Positions 48,447 through 60,789 of a stretch of DNA of 64,000 nt are shown piece after piece (positions within the stretch are counted from its first letter, which is position 1; each line of letters starts with the position of its first letter). A program made the position numbers and the translations under genes. This DNA comes from Loxodes magnus (taxonomy: Eukaryota; Ciliophora; Karyorelictea; Loxodida; Loxodidae), in contig CAMPDV010000149.1 of the NCBI GenBank assembly GCA_946699065.1, positions 248,001-312,000 on the forward strand, given 5' to 3'. The notes under the pieces were generated by a model. It had not been told where the DNA came from. It ran no database searches and was given only the letters and a program-made list of their open reading frames with translations.

Positions 48447-49577
48447 TCACTATTTTATTTTTTGAATCTTTTCAAAGTAATCATATTTCTCAAGTTCAAG
48501 CGAATCTACTGAAGGATCCATACCCAATGAACTTGATATACCCATACTTTCAGCCTACTTCCTACTGCTTTCTGCTTCTCCAGTGCTCTATTTAATAATT
48601 TCTTCGTCCTCTTCTTCAATGTCTTCTTCGATTTCTTCACTATATTACTCTTCTTCTTGTTTAAATTCAGCAAGAACGTTTCCTTTATCCTTTTATTCCA
48701 TTTCATCAATTTTTTATTTCATTTCAGCAAGTCTTTTCTTTTCCTATTCATTCTCATCTTAAACATTCAAAGGAGGTAACTTCCCTAATTTACCTCCTTT
48801 AATATCTGGTAACGGTTCTAATTTTTGCTTTTCAGCAGGCTACAATGTAGTAATCTATTTTGGTTTTTCAACTTATTACTGCTGCTATTAAGTTTATTTA
48901 GATTTATCCGTATTTTACTATTACTATTACTATTATTAGGTTTATTTTGACTTTTCAGCAGCCTATTATTATTCTTGCTTTCCTTTATCTGGAAATTATT
49001 ATTGCTATGGTTATTTCTGCTTAAACAGCAAATCTTCTTCTTATTTAACTTACTACTATTATTATTGGGATTGCTTTTAAAATCCAAATTATTATTGATT
49101 TGGCTGTATATTTTATTGCTATGGTATTTGCTAATTTGTCTACTGAAATGGCTAAAACTTTTCTTATACACCTTAAGATTTTTCTTAGCCAACTAAAGGT
49201 TTTTCATTGCTGATACTAGAACTTTTTTCAATTAGGCTAAATAAAAGTGGTCCTTAAACATCTTAGTTAAGACCTAATTTTTTGCATAAATCAGACTTAT
49301 TTCTTTTTTCATTAGGTAAGTTGGATTCTGGAAGGAAAACATTTAGTGTATAATCCATCTTAAAATGCTCTAGAAAATCTCTAAAAAGTTCACATGCAAC
49401 TTATCCTGTGGCTGTTTCCATGGCTTTTTAAGCAATAGCATTCTCCCATTAAGCTGCCCTTCCAGACTCTTAACCATCAATAATTTTAAATACAGCAGAT
49501 CTTAGTTAAGCTCTTAAAGTTCCTAGCTATCCGGATGACTCAAGTGTTTAAATAACAAGTTCTTTCAAATCCTCCAT
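48447..49577 (-). CDS. FGFR1OP: FOP/CEP43-like centrosomal protein
   Basis: 376 residues, intronless. The N-terminal ~125 residues match the FOP dimerisation/LisH region: L-K-E-L-V-I-Q-T-L-E-S-S-G-Q-L, L-R-A-Q-L-R-S-A-V-F, L-F-R-D-F-L-E-H-F-K-M-D-Y-T-L-N-V-F-L-P-E, then L-G-L-N...G-P-L-L. FOP anchors proteins at centrosomes and basal bodies and is needed for ciliogenesis. Residues about 137-225 form a glutamine-rich tract mostly written as TAA/TAG. The C-terminal part has an acidic helix (S-E-E-I-E-E-D-I-E-E-E-D-E-E) that echoes the I-G-E-E-I-E-E-D-L motif of animal FOP. Ends K-Q followed by two TGA codons in tandem (48444-48449). Confidence 0.9.
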
Positions 49578-50640
49578 TTGTTAAAAAGCTTAAAATTTAA
49601 AATAAAATTATTTCTTAACAAGAAAATATTTCATTAAAGCATTGCATATTATAAGCTTTTAAATCCTTCATAAATGAGGCAATAGAATAAATAAGTTTTA
49701 CTACTAATATGAGTGATAGTATTGTAAGTTGAAGCAGAGAGAGTTTACTAATATAAGATAAGCAACTTCTATTTTTTAATTACTAAGCTTTATATTTATA
49801 TTCCTAGTAATACATTCATTCATTAATTTTATTGATGGACTTAAGATTTAATAGCTTTAAAGCTTAGTAAATATAATATAAGAAGCTTACTTGTTAAATA
49901 AAAAGAGAAACACGATAAAACTTAAACTAGTTAGATTATTAATTATAAAGCATTCTAAAACCAAAGTACTTTTCTATCTCATTTTGTTAGCCACTGAAAT
50001 AAATAAAAGGTATAATAGAATAAAGACAGTAAGAAGAATTACAATTAACCATAATACAACAGTTGAATTAAACTAGCAGATTTGAATAAGGATTAACTTT
50101 AATTAGCGCTATTATTATTATGTATAGTCGTTATTTTAACAAAAGGATTTAGAGCTATGTAATACTATGCTAAATTTTTGTTTGATAAGAACTTAAATAA
50201 TATCCTTTGGCTTACTTCATGAGATGCTATTATTAAAATAATTAATAGTAAGTCAAACAAATGAGATGGTATGTTAGTATATAATAATAATATAAATAAA
50301 TCAGAAATTAGTAATTATATATTATAAAGTAGTAATGTACTTATTTAAACTATTTGCTAATTAGATTATTAGACTCTTGCATAGTTTGTTTTTATGCTTT
50401 AAAAGGATTAAAGCATATAATTTAGCTTTAGAGGGAAATGTTTAAATCAATCTAAATCTTATTTTCAATAATTTTAAGGGTTATTATACTCTAAAGATTT
50501 GCTATAAATTAGTTAAAAATAGCTAATTAACTAAGATATTCTAGCGTTTTATTAGATTAAAGAATAAGCTTACTTTAACTAAGCAAAAATTTAATCTTAC
50601 GTTGTCAGTTTATCAATTATTAATTTTTGAAAGTAATACT
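49578..50640. other. AT-rich spacer
   Basis: Upstream of the FOP-like gene (minus) and divergent from following plus-strand genes. A 61-codon ORF at 49891-50076 has no coding bias. Confidence 0.5.
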
Positions 50641-50901
50641 ATGAGAAATTAAGTTTATTATGACAAATCTATGTAAATTTTAGCTGAAAACATAGAAAAA
50701 ATTAAATAAATCACAATTGAAAGAGCTAAAAATATGAATTATGAGGAGATAACGCTGATTAAATTTCTGTAGCTGGTAATTTATCCTAAATAGTAAAATC
50801 AATCCATTTATTTTAATTACATTATTCAATAAGCAAGCAATTTAAAGCAAGATAATATTTAATAGGTCCATATATCCCCTAAGACTATACTTATCCTTTG
50901 A
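50641..50901 (+). CDS. possible small protein
   Basis: 86 codons from ATG 50641 to TGA 50899-50901 with no internal TGA. It has an amphipathic N-terminal half (L-A-E-N-I-E-K-I-K-Q-I-T-I-E-R-A) with about 8% acidic residues, higher than in the surrounding spacer. Many Gln are TAA/TAG. No family; could be chance. Confidence 0.3.
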
Positions 50902-51587
50902 TAGATAAGTAATTTTTCTAGTTTTATTTAAACCTTTAAAGTAAAAACATAGTGAAGGGTATAAATGCACTAATAAGAATATCTGCATACTTATTTTGAA
51001 ATTCAGACAATATCTTAATCCATATTTAATCCTATTGCTTATGTAATCTGTTAGATATTAGAAGTATCAAGAGATAAGTAATAAAAGAATTCAATGATAT
51101 TAGTACTAAGATAAAGGAAATATAAATGCTAAAGTCTTTAATTTAGTTATTGAACTGTATCTTTGAAATATAAATGGATGCTTTTAGATTGTAAGAGAAA
51201 AGAGGGTGATAGTATTAAACAATAGAATTGTAAGATTGTAAGCAAATCTAAAATTAAGATAATTATTATTTTAGTCTGTTATCTAGATAAAGCTTAGTGA
51301 AACTAAGTCTGTCAATTCTTATCTCTAAACTAAAGATAAGCTATATAAAATATTACTTCTGCTTTTATCTAAAATTGCTTTAAATCACAAATAAGCTAAA
51401 ATCTTTAGTTAGAAGCATTTTTATCTAGTGATTCATAAGTATTTAAAAGAATAGTTCTATAGTTGAATACTAGTAGCAGGATTAAGGAGCAGAAGTTGTA
51501 GAGAGAGACTTGATTATAACTATTTATAAAGTCCAGTGTTTAAAGGGATTTGTTAAGAGGTTTGATAAATATAAATAATTGATTAAA
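50902..51587. other. AT-rich spacer
   Basis: Upstream of the TTLL-like gene. No feature recognised. Confidence 0.5.
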
Positions 51588-54529
51588 ATGACCAGCAAGG
51601 TAAAATCTAAAACTTTTCGCTATATCGTTTATGGAGGTAATAACTCTCAGCAAGTTAAGGAGCTACTTGATGCGAGAGGAAATTGAAGAGAAGCTAATGA
51701 GGAAGAGAGACAAAAATATCATGTTCATTTCATATGGAAGCCATGCATGTTTTCACTAAAGGTATTTTATTATTTTAGGGATTTGGAAAAATAGAGGCTG
51801 CTCAATTTGAAATGGGAGAACCAATAATTTTTAACCATCTTGAAGCAAATTGGAAACTTACTACTAAAACTGGATTGATAAAATGCCTTAAAAAATATTA
51901 TAGCAAACTAAGTCAAGCTATAGAAAATTAATATTCAACTTGAGATTCAATGCCAACAAGCTTTATAATAACAGCTTAGTAGCAAGATTATGAATTCAAT
52001 GTTATGAAAAATAGGTACAATGAAATAAAGAATAAATAACTCGATCATGAACATGTGCCAGCAGCTCATTGTGAATAGAATGTCTGAATAATAAAGCCTG
52101 CAAAACTTAGTAGAGGTAGAGCGATTCAAATTTGCTAGAAGTTTAATGATATTTGGAAACTTTTAGCAAGTAAAAAAGAAAATTCTGTATGAGTCGTTTA
52201 AAAATATATTGAAAGACCTCTTTTATTTAAAGGAAGGAAATTTGATATTAGAGTTTGAGTTGTAGTTACTGATAAATGAGATATTTTCTTTTTTAAGCAT
52301 GGATATTTGAGAACGTCATCTGTTGACTATACAACATTAGCTTCCGACAAATATGTACATTTAACTAATAACTGCCAACAAAGATTCTGTAAGGAGTATG
52401 GAAATTATGAAGATGGTAACACATTAGGCTATGAGGCATGATAAGAATACCTTGATTAATAATATCCAGATCTTAAAGTTAAAGTCGATGAACATATCCT
52501 TCCTAGAATGAAAGACTTAATAATTGATTCAATTCTGGCTGTTTAGTCGCAAATAAATCCTATGAACAGAAAATTCTGCTTTGAGTTGTTTGGATATGAT
52601 TTCTTAATTGATGAAGACTTTAGAACCTGGTTAATTGAAGTTAATTCAAATCCTTATTTAGGAATCCCAAATGAGTATATTGGTAAATTAATGCCTAAAA
52701 TGATAAACGATCTTCTTAAACTACAAGTAGATTACATTTACGCTCCTAAAACTTAACCTGATGATAGCGAAAGCATCTATGAATTGATATACTGTGAAGG
52801 GAAGTCAAATTATAGTAATCAGCCTATTAACAAGCGAAGATCCTTTTCTATAGATGTTTATCCATTTCCTTAGCTAAAGCCAAAGAAATTAAAAATTTAA
52901 TCTGCGTAAATATCTCAGCAATTAACAAGCATAACTCAAAAATTTCAATCCAGTAGCACAACTAATCATACCAAGCAGAACAGTGCAAATCAAATGCTAA
53001 AAATTCCATAAACGATAAAGATATCTAACTTAAGAGAGACTAACTAAAATAATTACCTTAATAATTCGCATGAAATTCTAATCTAAAAAAATAAAAAAGG
53101 AGAGCAGAAGCAACCTAAGAAAGAAACTACTCCCAAACCACAGCGCAATAAAAATAAATTCTAGAGAATATTTTCAACTCAGGAATAGGTAGCATCAGAT
53201 AAAAATTAAGTGAGTAATGCTATATAAGAATAAGGAGAAGTTATTAAGTAAGAAACGCTAATAGCAGATCTTTTAAAGACAATGAAGGAGAATATTAGTA
53301 AAGGATAAAATTATGAGATATAAATAGGTATTCCAAAGCTCTTAAAGTTCATAAAAGATTTCTAAAATCAAGACGAAGACTTATGCAAATAAGTTAGTGA
53401 CATACTTATTCGTATCTCAGAAACAAGATTCATTAACATATTAGCAAGTAAAAAAGTGATGCCTGAATTTATTTTTCTACTCTAAAATTAATACGCTCCT
53501 GAGTATTTGAAACTTATGTCTTTAACTTGCATTAAAAATTCTGTAGTTAAAATACATCTTAGAAAAAAGATGACAGATTTTGGAATAATTAATCCATTGC
53601 AAAGAGTCATTCTTACTAGTACTAATGAGGAAACTTACTTAAATTATAGCAAAGAGATATTAGATATGGCCTTTTAATGTATTCAGTAATTAACTTCCTC
53701 AGATTCTAGAATGTATTTAGCAGCTCGAGGCGGAGATAATTTTAGAAAGAGAGTGATATATGAGGGAGGCATAACAACTCTACTTTCTTTGTCAAAAAAT
53801 TGCATATATAAAGATATTAAAGAAAGTGCTAATAATATACTCAATGATTTAAACATTCTAGACTGAAATGCAGAGCTTCAAATTTTAGACTAGCTATTGG
53901 AAGAAGCCAGATAAAAATTCTCATCAAGTCAAAGCTAATAACAGTAAGCAAGTAGGTTGGATAAAGTAAACTTAAACTATTCTACAGAAGAGCTATAGAA
54001 TTTGGTTTTTGACGTACAGTTTCTTGTAGATATCAGACAAGAAATAATTGAAAGATGTAAAAGTTTAAAAAAGTAGAGAAACATGACAACTCTTGAAATC
54101 TTAAGGCCCAGTAAAATAGAAGCTTACTAAATAGATATTAATTATGAAGAAGATATTTAAAAGAAAAAGAAAAAGAAAAAAGACGAACTTTTAAACTTCT
54201 AATACGCACAATAATGCAAACAAGCTATGTAAACTTGGCTTAAATTGAAGGAGGAGTAGAAAGATCCTCCGTAACTAAAAAAAGATTTAAAAGATGTAAA
54301 ACTAACGAAAGAGTATGAAAAATGACGTGTAGAAGTTATAAATAAAGTTAAAAGAAGGTAGCAAGAAGATTAGCCATTGAAGTTGAGAAAAGTGTACTTT
54401 AGAAGAGGAATTAACCCAAATCTCTTTTTCAAGTAGCTAGAAAACGAAGATGGAACAGTTTTTTCAACACAATCCCCTCCTCAATACAAGTATAAATTTG
54501 ATCCAATGAAAAACCCTATTTTCAATTGA
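51588..54529 (+). CDS. TTLL: tubulin tyrosine ligase-like enzyme with ARM-like C-terminal region
   Basis: 974 residues after one 17-nt intron. Residues about 35-390 are a TTL domain, an ATP-grasp ligase that adds amino acids to tubulin tails: H-F-I-W-K-P near the N-terminus, N-V-W-I-I-K-P-A-K-L-S-R-G-R (ATP-binding Lys), Y-I-E-R-P-L-L-F-K-G-R-K-F-D-I-R-V-W-V, Y-L-R-T-S-S, Y-V-H-L-T-N-N, and the metal-binding W-L-I-E-V-N-S-N-P. It could glutamylate or glycylate; the motifs resemble both groups. After a Q/K-rich linker (410-540) a helical repeat region (about 545-760, L-L-K-F-I-K-D-F, R-G-G-D-N-F-R-K-R, G-G-I-T-T-L-L) looks like armadillo/HEAT repeats, followed by a basic helical tail. Acts presumably in cilia. 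Stop TGA 54527-54529, 16 bp from the converging receptor gene. Confidence 0.92.
51762..51778 (+). other. 17-nt intron in the TTLL-like gene
   Basis: GTATTTTATTATTTTAG. Removal joins M-F-S-L-K to G-F-G-K-I-E and brings the first exon in frame with the TTL domain. Confidence 0.92.
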
Positions 54530-54545
54530 TTTAATTATAAATTTA

Positions 54546-55541
54546 TCATTATATTTCTGAAGCACTACGACTAATACTTGAATAAGTTATTGAAGAATTC
54601 TTCGAGTCTCTTCCCTAAGTCAATTAGCAGTTTCCATCCAAAAATGAGTTTTCGATAGTATTTGATGATCATATTCCACTTTTTATTTGCATTCTTTTTT
54701 AGCATCTTCGTATTAATTCTTCCTTAATACTTTAGTTTCATCCATATACGAGTGAATTAACAGTTCCTTAACTTGCTATTAAACATATACCTACCTATCC
54801 AATTCATTCTGGAATTTGGACTTGAAAAGTAACAAAGACTCTTATTACGAAAGTAGTAGTATAGCTAATTATCAATATAATTGGGTATTTACTTAAATCG
54901 TTTACCTTTTTAATTAATTAAGCTTGCATAGGATTTATCTTTTAAAGTATTTATCTAACAAAAACTTGTACTTTGCAAATAAGAATTGAGTCTGCTATAA
55001 TTGCTATCAGTAAAGGTAAATATCAACAACAGTATTGCCAAAGGTTTCCGTAACTCCAATAGCTGGTAGATTTAATTCAGCAAACACCACAATCATTGCC
55101 ATAATCATTCGTTATTAAAGGAAGCAAAGCCAATATGAAAGGTAAAGCAAAAACATATATCTTCATTTTCCAAGATTCTTTAGCTATAAACTAGTAATTC
55201 TAAACTTGTAACATGTATAAGCAGAAAGCTATCACTGTAGTTTATAAAATAACTACTAACGTGAAGTACTAGAGTAAAAATCCTTAGACTGTGCAAATAA
55301 TTTCGTTATTGTAAGGCTCTAGAAGTACCAATAAATAACTGAACGATACGAAAATATCCGCAACTATTAGAATGATTATTTAGGAATAAGTGAAGCTTCT
55401 TAATTATTTAAAGGAGCTATAAGCAATTATTATAAAGAAGCAACTTATTATCGAAACCAATGAACAGTAAATCAGAGCTTTTTTAAAAGATTAGTTTATC
55501 TCAAATGTTTCTTATTGAAAAGTGCTTGTCTCATTTTACAT
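54546..55541 (-). CDS. seven-helix receptor, cAMP-receptor-like GPCR
   Basis: 331 residues, intronless, start ATG 55539-55541, stop TGA 54546-54548. Short polar N-terminus, then seven hydrophobic helices (about residues 22-43, 53-75, 85-108, 125-142, 165-185, 210-232, 240-258). Landmarks fit the cAMP-receptor-like class E group: C-T-V-Q-G-F-L-L-Q in helix 3, a Cys-rich C-G-V-C-W second loop followed by Y-C-C-W-Y-L-P-L-L, and N-S-L-V-Y-G-W-N at the end of helix 7 in place of NPxxY. The tail (about 270-331) is rich in Ser/Thr, as expected for receptor phosphorylation. Several W are TGA. It probably senses an external ligand and signals through G proteins; ligand unknown. Confidence 0.85.
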
Positions 55542-57081
55542 TTTTAATTACTAAAACAACTAAATTAATTAAGTTTCACTTTTCATCTTTATTATCTCTA
55601 TTTTCATTATACTTTACATCTCATCAATGTATAACAAAAGCAATTCTTTTTATTTTCAATTAATCTAACTTCTCATGAAGGAGATTATTTTGAAATGGGG
55701 TAGAAAAGAAAAATAGTAATAGCTATATTTATAATTAACTAGATTACAATAGTAACTACTAGCTTAAATAAATAAATAAATAACAATGGTTAAAAGATTA
55801 ATAATAGCTATTGAAGTTCTAAATGTAAAATTGTAAGATATTATGCTAAAGTTCTTTATAAGGCATTATTAATCCTGCTTTTTATTATTTATTTCCCAAT
55901 AAAAGTACCTAGGAGGATACTATGAAATTATTAACTTATAAATATTAATTCTATTTTTATCTAGTAACAACTATAACTATAATAGAATTTAGTAGCATAA
56001 AATCTATTGACTAATTTAAATATTCTATATTAAGAGTATAATTGTAAAAGAGAAAGCTTAATTTAAAAATAGTTTAAGATTTAATAAGCTATCATTGATA
56101 AAAAACTTATATGGCTTTATAAGTAAAAGTATTTCTAACTTTAGAAAATTATTAATTTTATTCTAATTTATCTAGTAATTTAGTAAAAATAACAGTAATT
56201 ATTAAAAAGACTTAACTTTACAAAATAATAGCTGAATTTTTTAAAGTATAGGTAGATTTTATTATAATAATCTATTTAAATAGTAAATCTCAAATAATAT
56301 CACTATAAGCATACTTATGTATTTAGCAAACTGTAAGTTATATTTAAAAATAATATATAATTAGAATTAATCTTAATCAAATTTCTCTAGTCATAACTAC
56401 AAATTTAAAGGATTCTATTTTACTTAATACTTTTCTATCTCATTTTGAAATAAAAGAGTAATATATTTAAATAAAGTAAAGAAATCTTCTATTCATCTAC
56501 AAGAAAGCAACGAAACAGATATAAATAATGTAAGTACTTTTAGTTTAATTATATCTTCTATTTATTCTATATTTGCTATATATATTTAATAATTTAGGCT
56601 AGTTAGCTAAAGAGAAAAGATGTTAGTACTGAAAAAGGCAGTTTATGACATTATTAAACATTTGGAAGTTAAAATATTAGATTATTTATAAAATACAAAT
56701 AAGAAATGGAAGCTTTATTAAGTGAAATACTATATAAAGTAAATTAGGCTTTTATTAGCTTCTAATTTAGAATTTAAAACTCCTTTTTTGGATTAAATTA
56801 ACAATCTTGCTTTTATTTAATTTCTCCTATAAATAAATTAACTTACTAGTGCTATTGTGTATAACTGCATCAATACATACCTTTAAAATGCAAATTTATC
56901 TAAAAGGTTTTCTAATAAAGGTGATGATGAATAACTCTAATCTATTGAATAGTCAGATAAGCTAATAATAATTAAAATATAAAGGTAAAGAGTCAAAGAG
57001 GTTATTATTTAAATATTTTGATACACATTTAAAAGTGAAATTAGTTTAAGTATTTAAACTAAATGGTTTAATAATATTATC
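55542..57081. other. AT-rich spacer, divergent (1.5 kb)
   Basis: Between the receptor (minus) and the coiled-coil gene (plus). No feature recognised. Confidence 0.5.
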
Positions 57082-58835
57082 ATGCTTGAAGAGGATTATT
57101 AATTTCATTCTTTAAAATAACAGCAATCAAATCAAAACTCCTATCTCTTGTTGCAAAATGAAGAATTTAAAACTGAGATAAATTTGAATCATTCTTACAG
57201 TCAGAACTTATAGTAATAAAAGATAAAAATGAGAAAGCCAAAGAGTAAAGAAAAATTTTATTAGATAAAGTGAGAATAAAAGCAATTTATTAAAAAGGGA
57301 ATTTAGATGAAAACTAGTGATAGGATGAGTATGGAAAATATTAAAAAAGAAAATCAGCTACTCAAATAGCAGCTAATTCAAATTAATCTGCAACTTGATT
57401 AACTTCTTTAGTAAAATCAAAATAACTAGAATACATAAAAAAAATATTATCAAGGAGAAAATAGTTTGCAAGCATTAGATGAAAAGGAACTTGAAATAGC
57501 TTAGAAGAAACTTTAGCGCTTTGAGTAAATTTTTTATTATTTAGAAAGCAGTTTTCATTGCTAAAGATAAGAAATGAGAAAATGGAATCGAAGTAGATAT
57601 TTGTCGAGCTAAAAAGATAAATAGTTTAAAAGAAATAAATACTTTAAAAGCTGAAAACCAACTTAAAATAAAAAAAATCTAAAAATTACTTACAAGGCAA
57701 AGATCTAATTATTCAGTCTTAAGATGTAGAATAAGGAATTTCCTCAAAAAAAATAGAAAAATTATAAGAAGAAATATTTGAATAATCGAGAAGGAATAGC
57801 TAGATTGGCTAGAAAATATAAAAATTAAGAGATGAAGAATATACCAAATAGGAAGAATAAGAAAAGCTATAAGAAAAGTGCAGCAAATACATGGAAAAAT
57901 GTAAGAATTATTTAAATAATGAGCAAAATTAAAACGATGGAATATTGTAAAGCTATGAAAAACTAAGTACTCAAAAATAGCATTTAACTAAGCTTATAAC
58001 GGATTTAAAATTAAGCAGCAAAAAGAATATTAAAGCATTCTAAGGTAGATTAAAAGATTTCCAAAATTATAGAGATGAAATTTAGTGTAAGCTAGATAAA
58101 GCTAAAAGTGAATGCTAAGAATTGTAAAAAACAATTAAGCAACTAAGATTGAAAAAAAATAACATTTTATAAATGGAAACAATGTGATCCAAACAGTAAA
58201 ATATAAAAAAATTAGACCCTATAAAAATGAATAAAACTTATGATATTTTGCCTGCTTCCACTCAAAACAGAAAAACAAAAAAGCTAAATTAAAGTTTTGC
58301 ATATTCATAAACTTCAAAATCAGGTAACTAAGCAAAATCAAAGCGCCTTTATTGTTAAAATAGAAAAATGAATGAAAAAATTAGTTAGTATGACACTAAC
58401 AAAAATAGAACTTCATTAGAGACAATATAAAGCGAAGATTTTTAAGTATAATTAAATTAAGATTAAGAAGAAATTCAAGATGAAAAACTATTATGCTAGA
58501 ATTCCAAAAGAACTATAAATGGAAGTAGAGAAGAAAAGTTGAATAAAGAAAGTCAAAGCAGAAATTAGTAAACAGTTGAATAATAAATAAGCTAATTAAA
58601 TTTTGAATTAAATGAAAATTAAAGCTAAAGTAGAAAAACCTCATCAAGATAATCCAGAAAATCTCAATCGTCTAAGAGATCATAAAAAGAAACTACCATT
58701 ATTTAAATTATTAGTATTTATGAATTAACTAAATATATTTAATTGTCAGACATATTATGTTAATTTAATCTCTTAATAATACTCATGAGGAATGTTATTA
58801 TAATGAAATTTAAAACAATATCATTTGCGAAATGA
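57082..58835 (+). CDS. coiled-coil protein, C-terminus uncertain
   Basis: 577 residues with one 20-nt intron to TGA 58833-58835. A hydrophilic N-terminus leads into a coiled coil of roughly residues 80-370 (L-L-K-Q-Q-L-I-Q-I, L-Q-E-E-I-F-E, L-R-D-E-E, K-L-D-K-A-K-S-E), then a disordered S/K/Q/N-rich tail with S-R-K-S-Q-S-S-K-R-S. Two internal TGAs are read as Trp. The last ~45 codons are hydrophobic and less coding-like, so the true end may be nearer 58690. No family recognised; likely structural. Confidence 0.7.
57525..57544 (+). other. 20-nt intron in the coiled-coil gene
   Basis: GTAAATTTTTTATTATTTAG. Removal joins Q-R-F-E to K-Q-F-S-L-L-K and keeps the heptad-rich frame going. Confidence 0.85.
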
Positions 58836-59853
58836 ATAAGTTTTGGACAATTCAAAAGTAATTATGGTATAATAATTCAAAAAATTAATTGGAGTGAAAA
58901 GAACTAATGTAAGCTTTAAAAATAATAATAATATTAAATATTAAATTTCTTTATAATTAAGAAGTCAATCAATAAAAGTAATACTAATTCTAAGTTCTCT
59001 TTTTATAATATTACTCATAGAAGTTGACTAACTTTCTATAATAATATTAAAATGGCAGTCAGATGTACATTATACTTGATGATTATATCCCTTTATACAG
59101 AATAATATTAAAGTTAATAATTATTTGACTTATAGTCCAAAAGTAATTTATTAGATGCTTTTTATCTTAACTTAGCATGTACTAGTAAATTTTAATCTTT
59201 AAAATAATTTAATTAACTTGTTGAATGACTATATCCAGAAATTTAAGTCAACTTATTTAAATTTTTATCTTCATTTAACTTCGTTATATTGAAAATCAAT
59301 ATAAGTGATAAAAAGTAACACTATAAATCTAAAATGCCAAAGTTATCTAGAATAGTTCACTTCAGATAAGAAAGTTAGAGAAGTTATAGAAAGATTTGCT
59401 TTTAATATATTTAAATACTTTCTAAAGTACTTACATTTAAATCTCTATTGATGCAGTAAAATTAAAGTTATCAATTCAAAATAAACTAAATTAAAGGTAT
59501 ATGCTTATCTGTTTATCATTCCCAAGGTAAAATTTATAAAAGGTGTAATTCTGGTATTCGCTTTATTTAAAGTTAACTTAAAAGCTTTTAATTAAGAATA
59601 TTATAGAATTATAAATAGATTGATGTAATTTGAAAGTACTTATGTGCAAATAGGATTAATAATTTATATTAAACTGTATTTTCTATTTTTATTTATAACT
59701 TAAATATTAAGCTCTTTTATCCTATAAACCTACATTTAAAATCAGAACTAAATAAGTATTTAAAAGGACTGCCTAAAATATTTCCAACCTAGATACTTAT
59801 TGGTAAGAAAATGATTAGTGAGTCAAATTATCTAGATATAAAGCTAGAATAAT
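58836..59853. other. AT-rich spacer
   Basis: No feature recognised. Confidence 0.5.
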
Positions 59854-60789
59854 ATGAATGAAGAAAAAGACTTAAAAGAAAGGGGCTTTTCTAGCTTTAG
59901 CTTTGATATATTTTAAAAGAATTAGCTTAAATTATAAAAATGTATAACTTAAATAAATGAATACTTAATTTATAATTAAATTAATAGAATATTACCATTA
60001 ATAAAGGTTAAACTAGAATATCTGAATGCTTGTGTTTACAGTTTAAATAAATAGATATTAAAGAAGATAGAAGTAAGGGTATTTAATCTAAACTAATATT
60101 AAAATTTTTTTGGTTAAAATTCAATAAAGATAATATATCGCTTACTAATGAAACTTCTTTAATAAGTCAGAATATTTTATAATATAGCAATATAGCTACT
60201 CAAAGGCAAACTGAATCTTTATTGAGGCTAATAAACCTTATCATAGGAAATAAATCCAATATTGAATGAAGAGATTTATAGAATTTATTGGATAAGGAAA
60301 ATCTTAAAGTCGATACTTAGCTTCTTATTTAAGTTATCTTTAATTTTTATTAGTAACTCTTATAAATTTACATTATTTTTAGGGCTAAATAAGATAATAG
60401 GAATAATATTTAGCAATGATATAGTGTGTTTAATAAGAAATAGATGCCATTATATTTATAAACATTTATTAGGTTCAATGCTAGACATTTTTATTCTTTT
60501 AATTAAAAGAGTTTAAGACAGAAAGATTATATTACTGGTCTTAAGTATAAAATTTAAACAATTATTTTACTCCAATAGCTTATCTTATTTAATTGAATCA
60601 GCTAGTTAGATGATCTTGTTTATAAAGACTGATTTAAGTATAAAGCTTTTGAGATGTTTAAGATTAATTATAGAAAATTGGTTAGATTCAACTCTAAGAA
60701 AAATATTTAAAGGCTTAAAAGTAAGTAATTAAGTTTCATAAAAAAGGTAATAGTTAGTTTTAAGCAAGTGTAATAGAAACTATTACTGA
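59854..60789 (+). CDS. possible divergent protein
   Basis: 311 codons from ATG 59854 to TGA 60787-60789 with a single internal TGA (about five expected by chance). The first ~20 residues look coding (M-N-E-E-K-D-L-K-E-R-G-F-S-S-F), but overall acidic content is low (about 6%) and there is no clear base periodicity. A central part is hydrophobic. Could be a fast-evolving membrane protein or chance. Confidence 0.25.
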
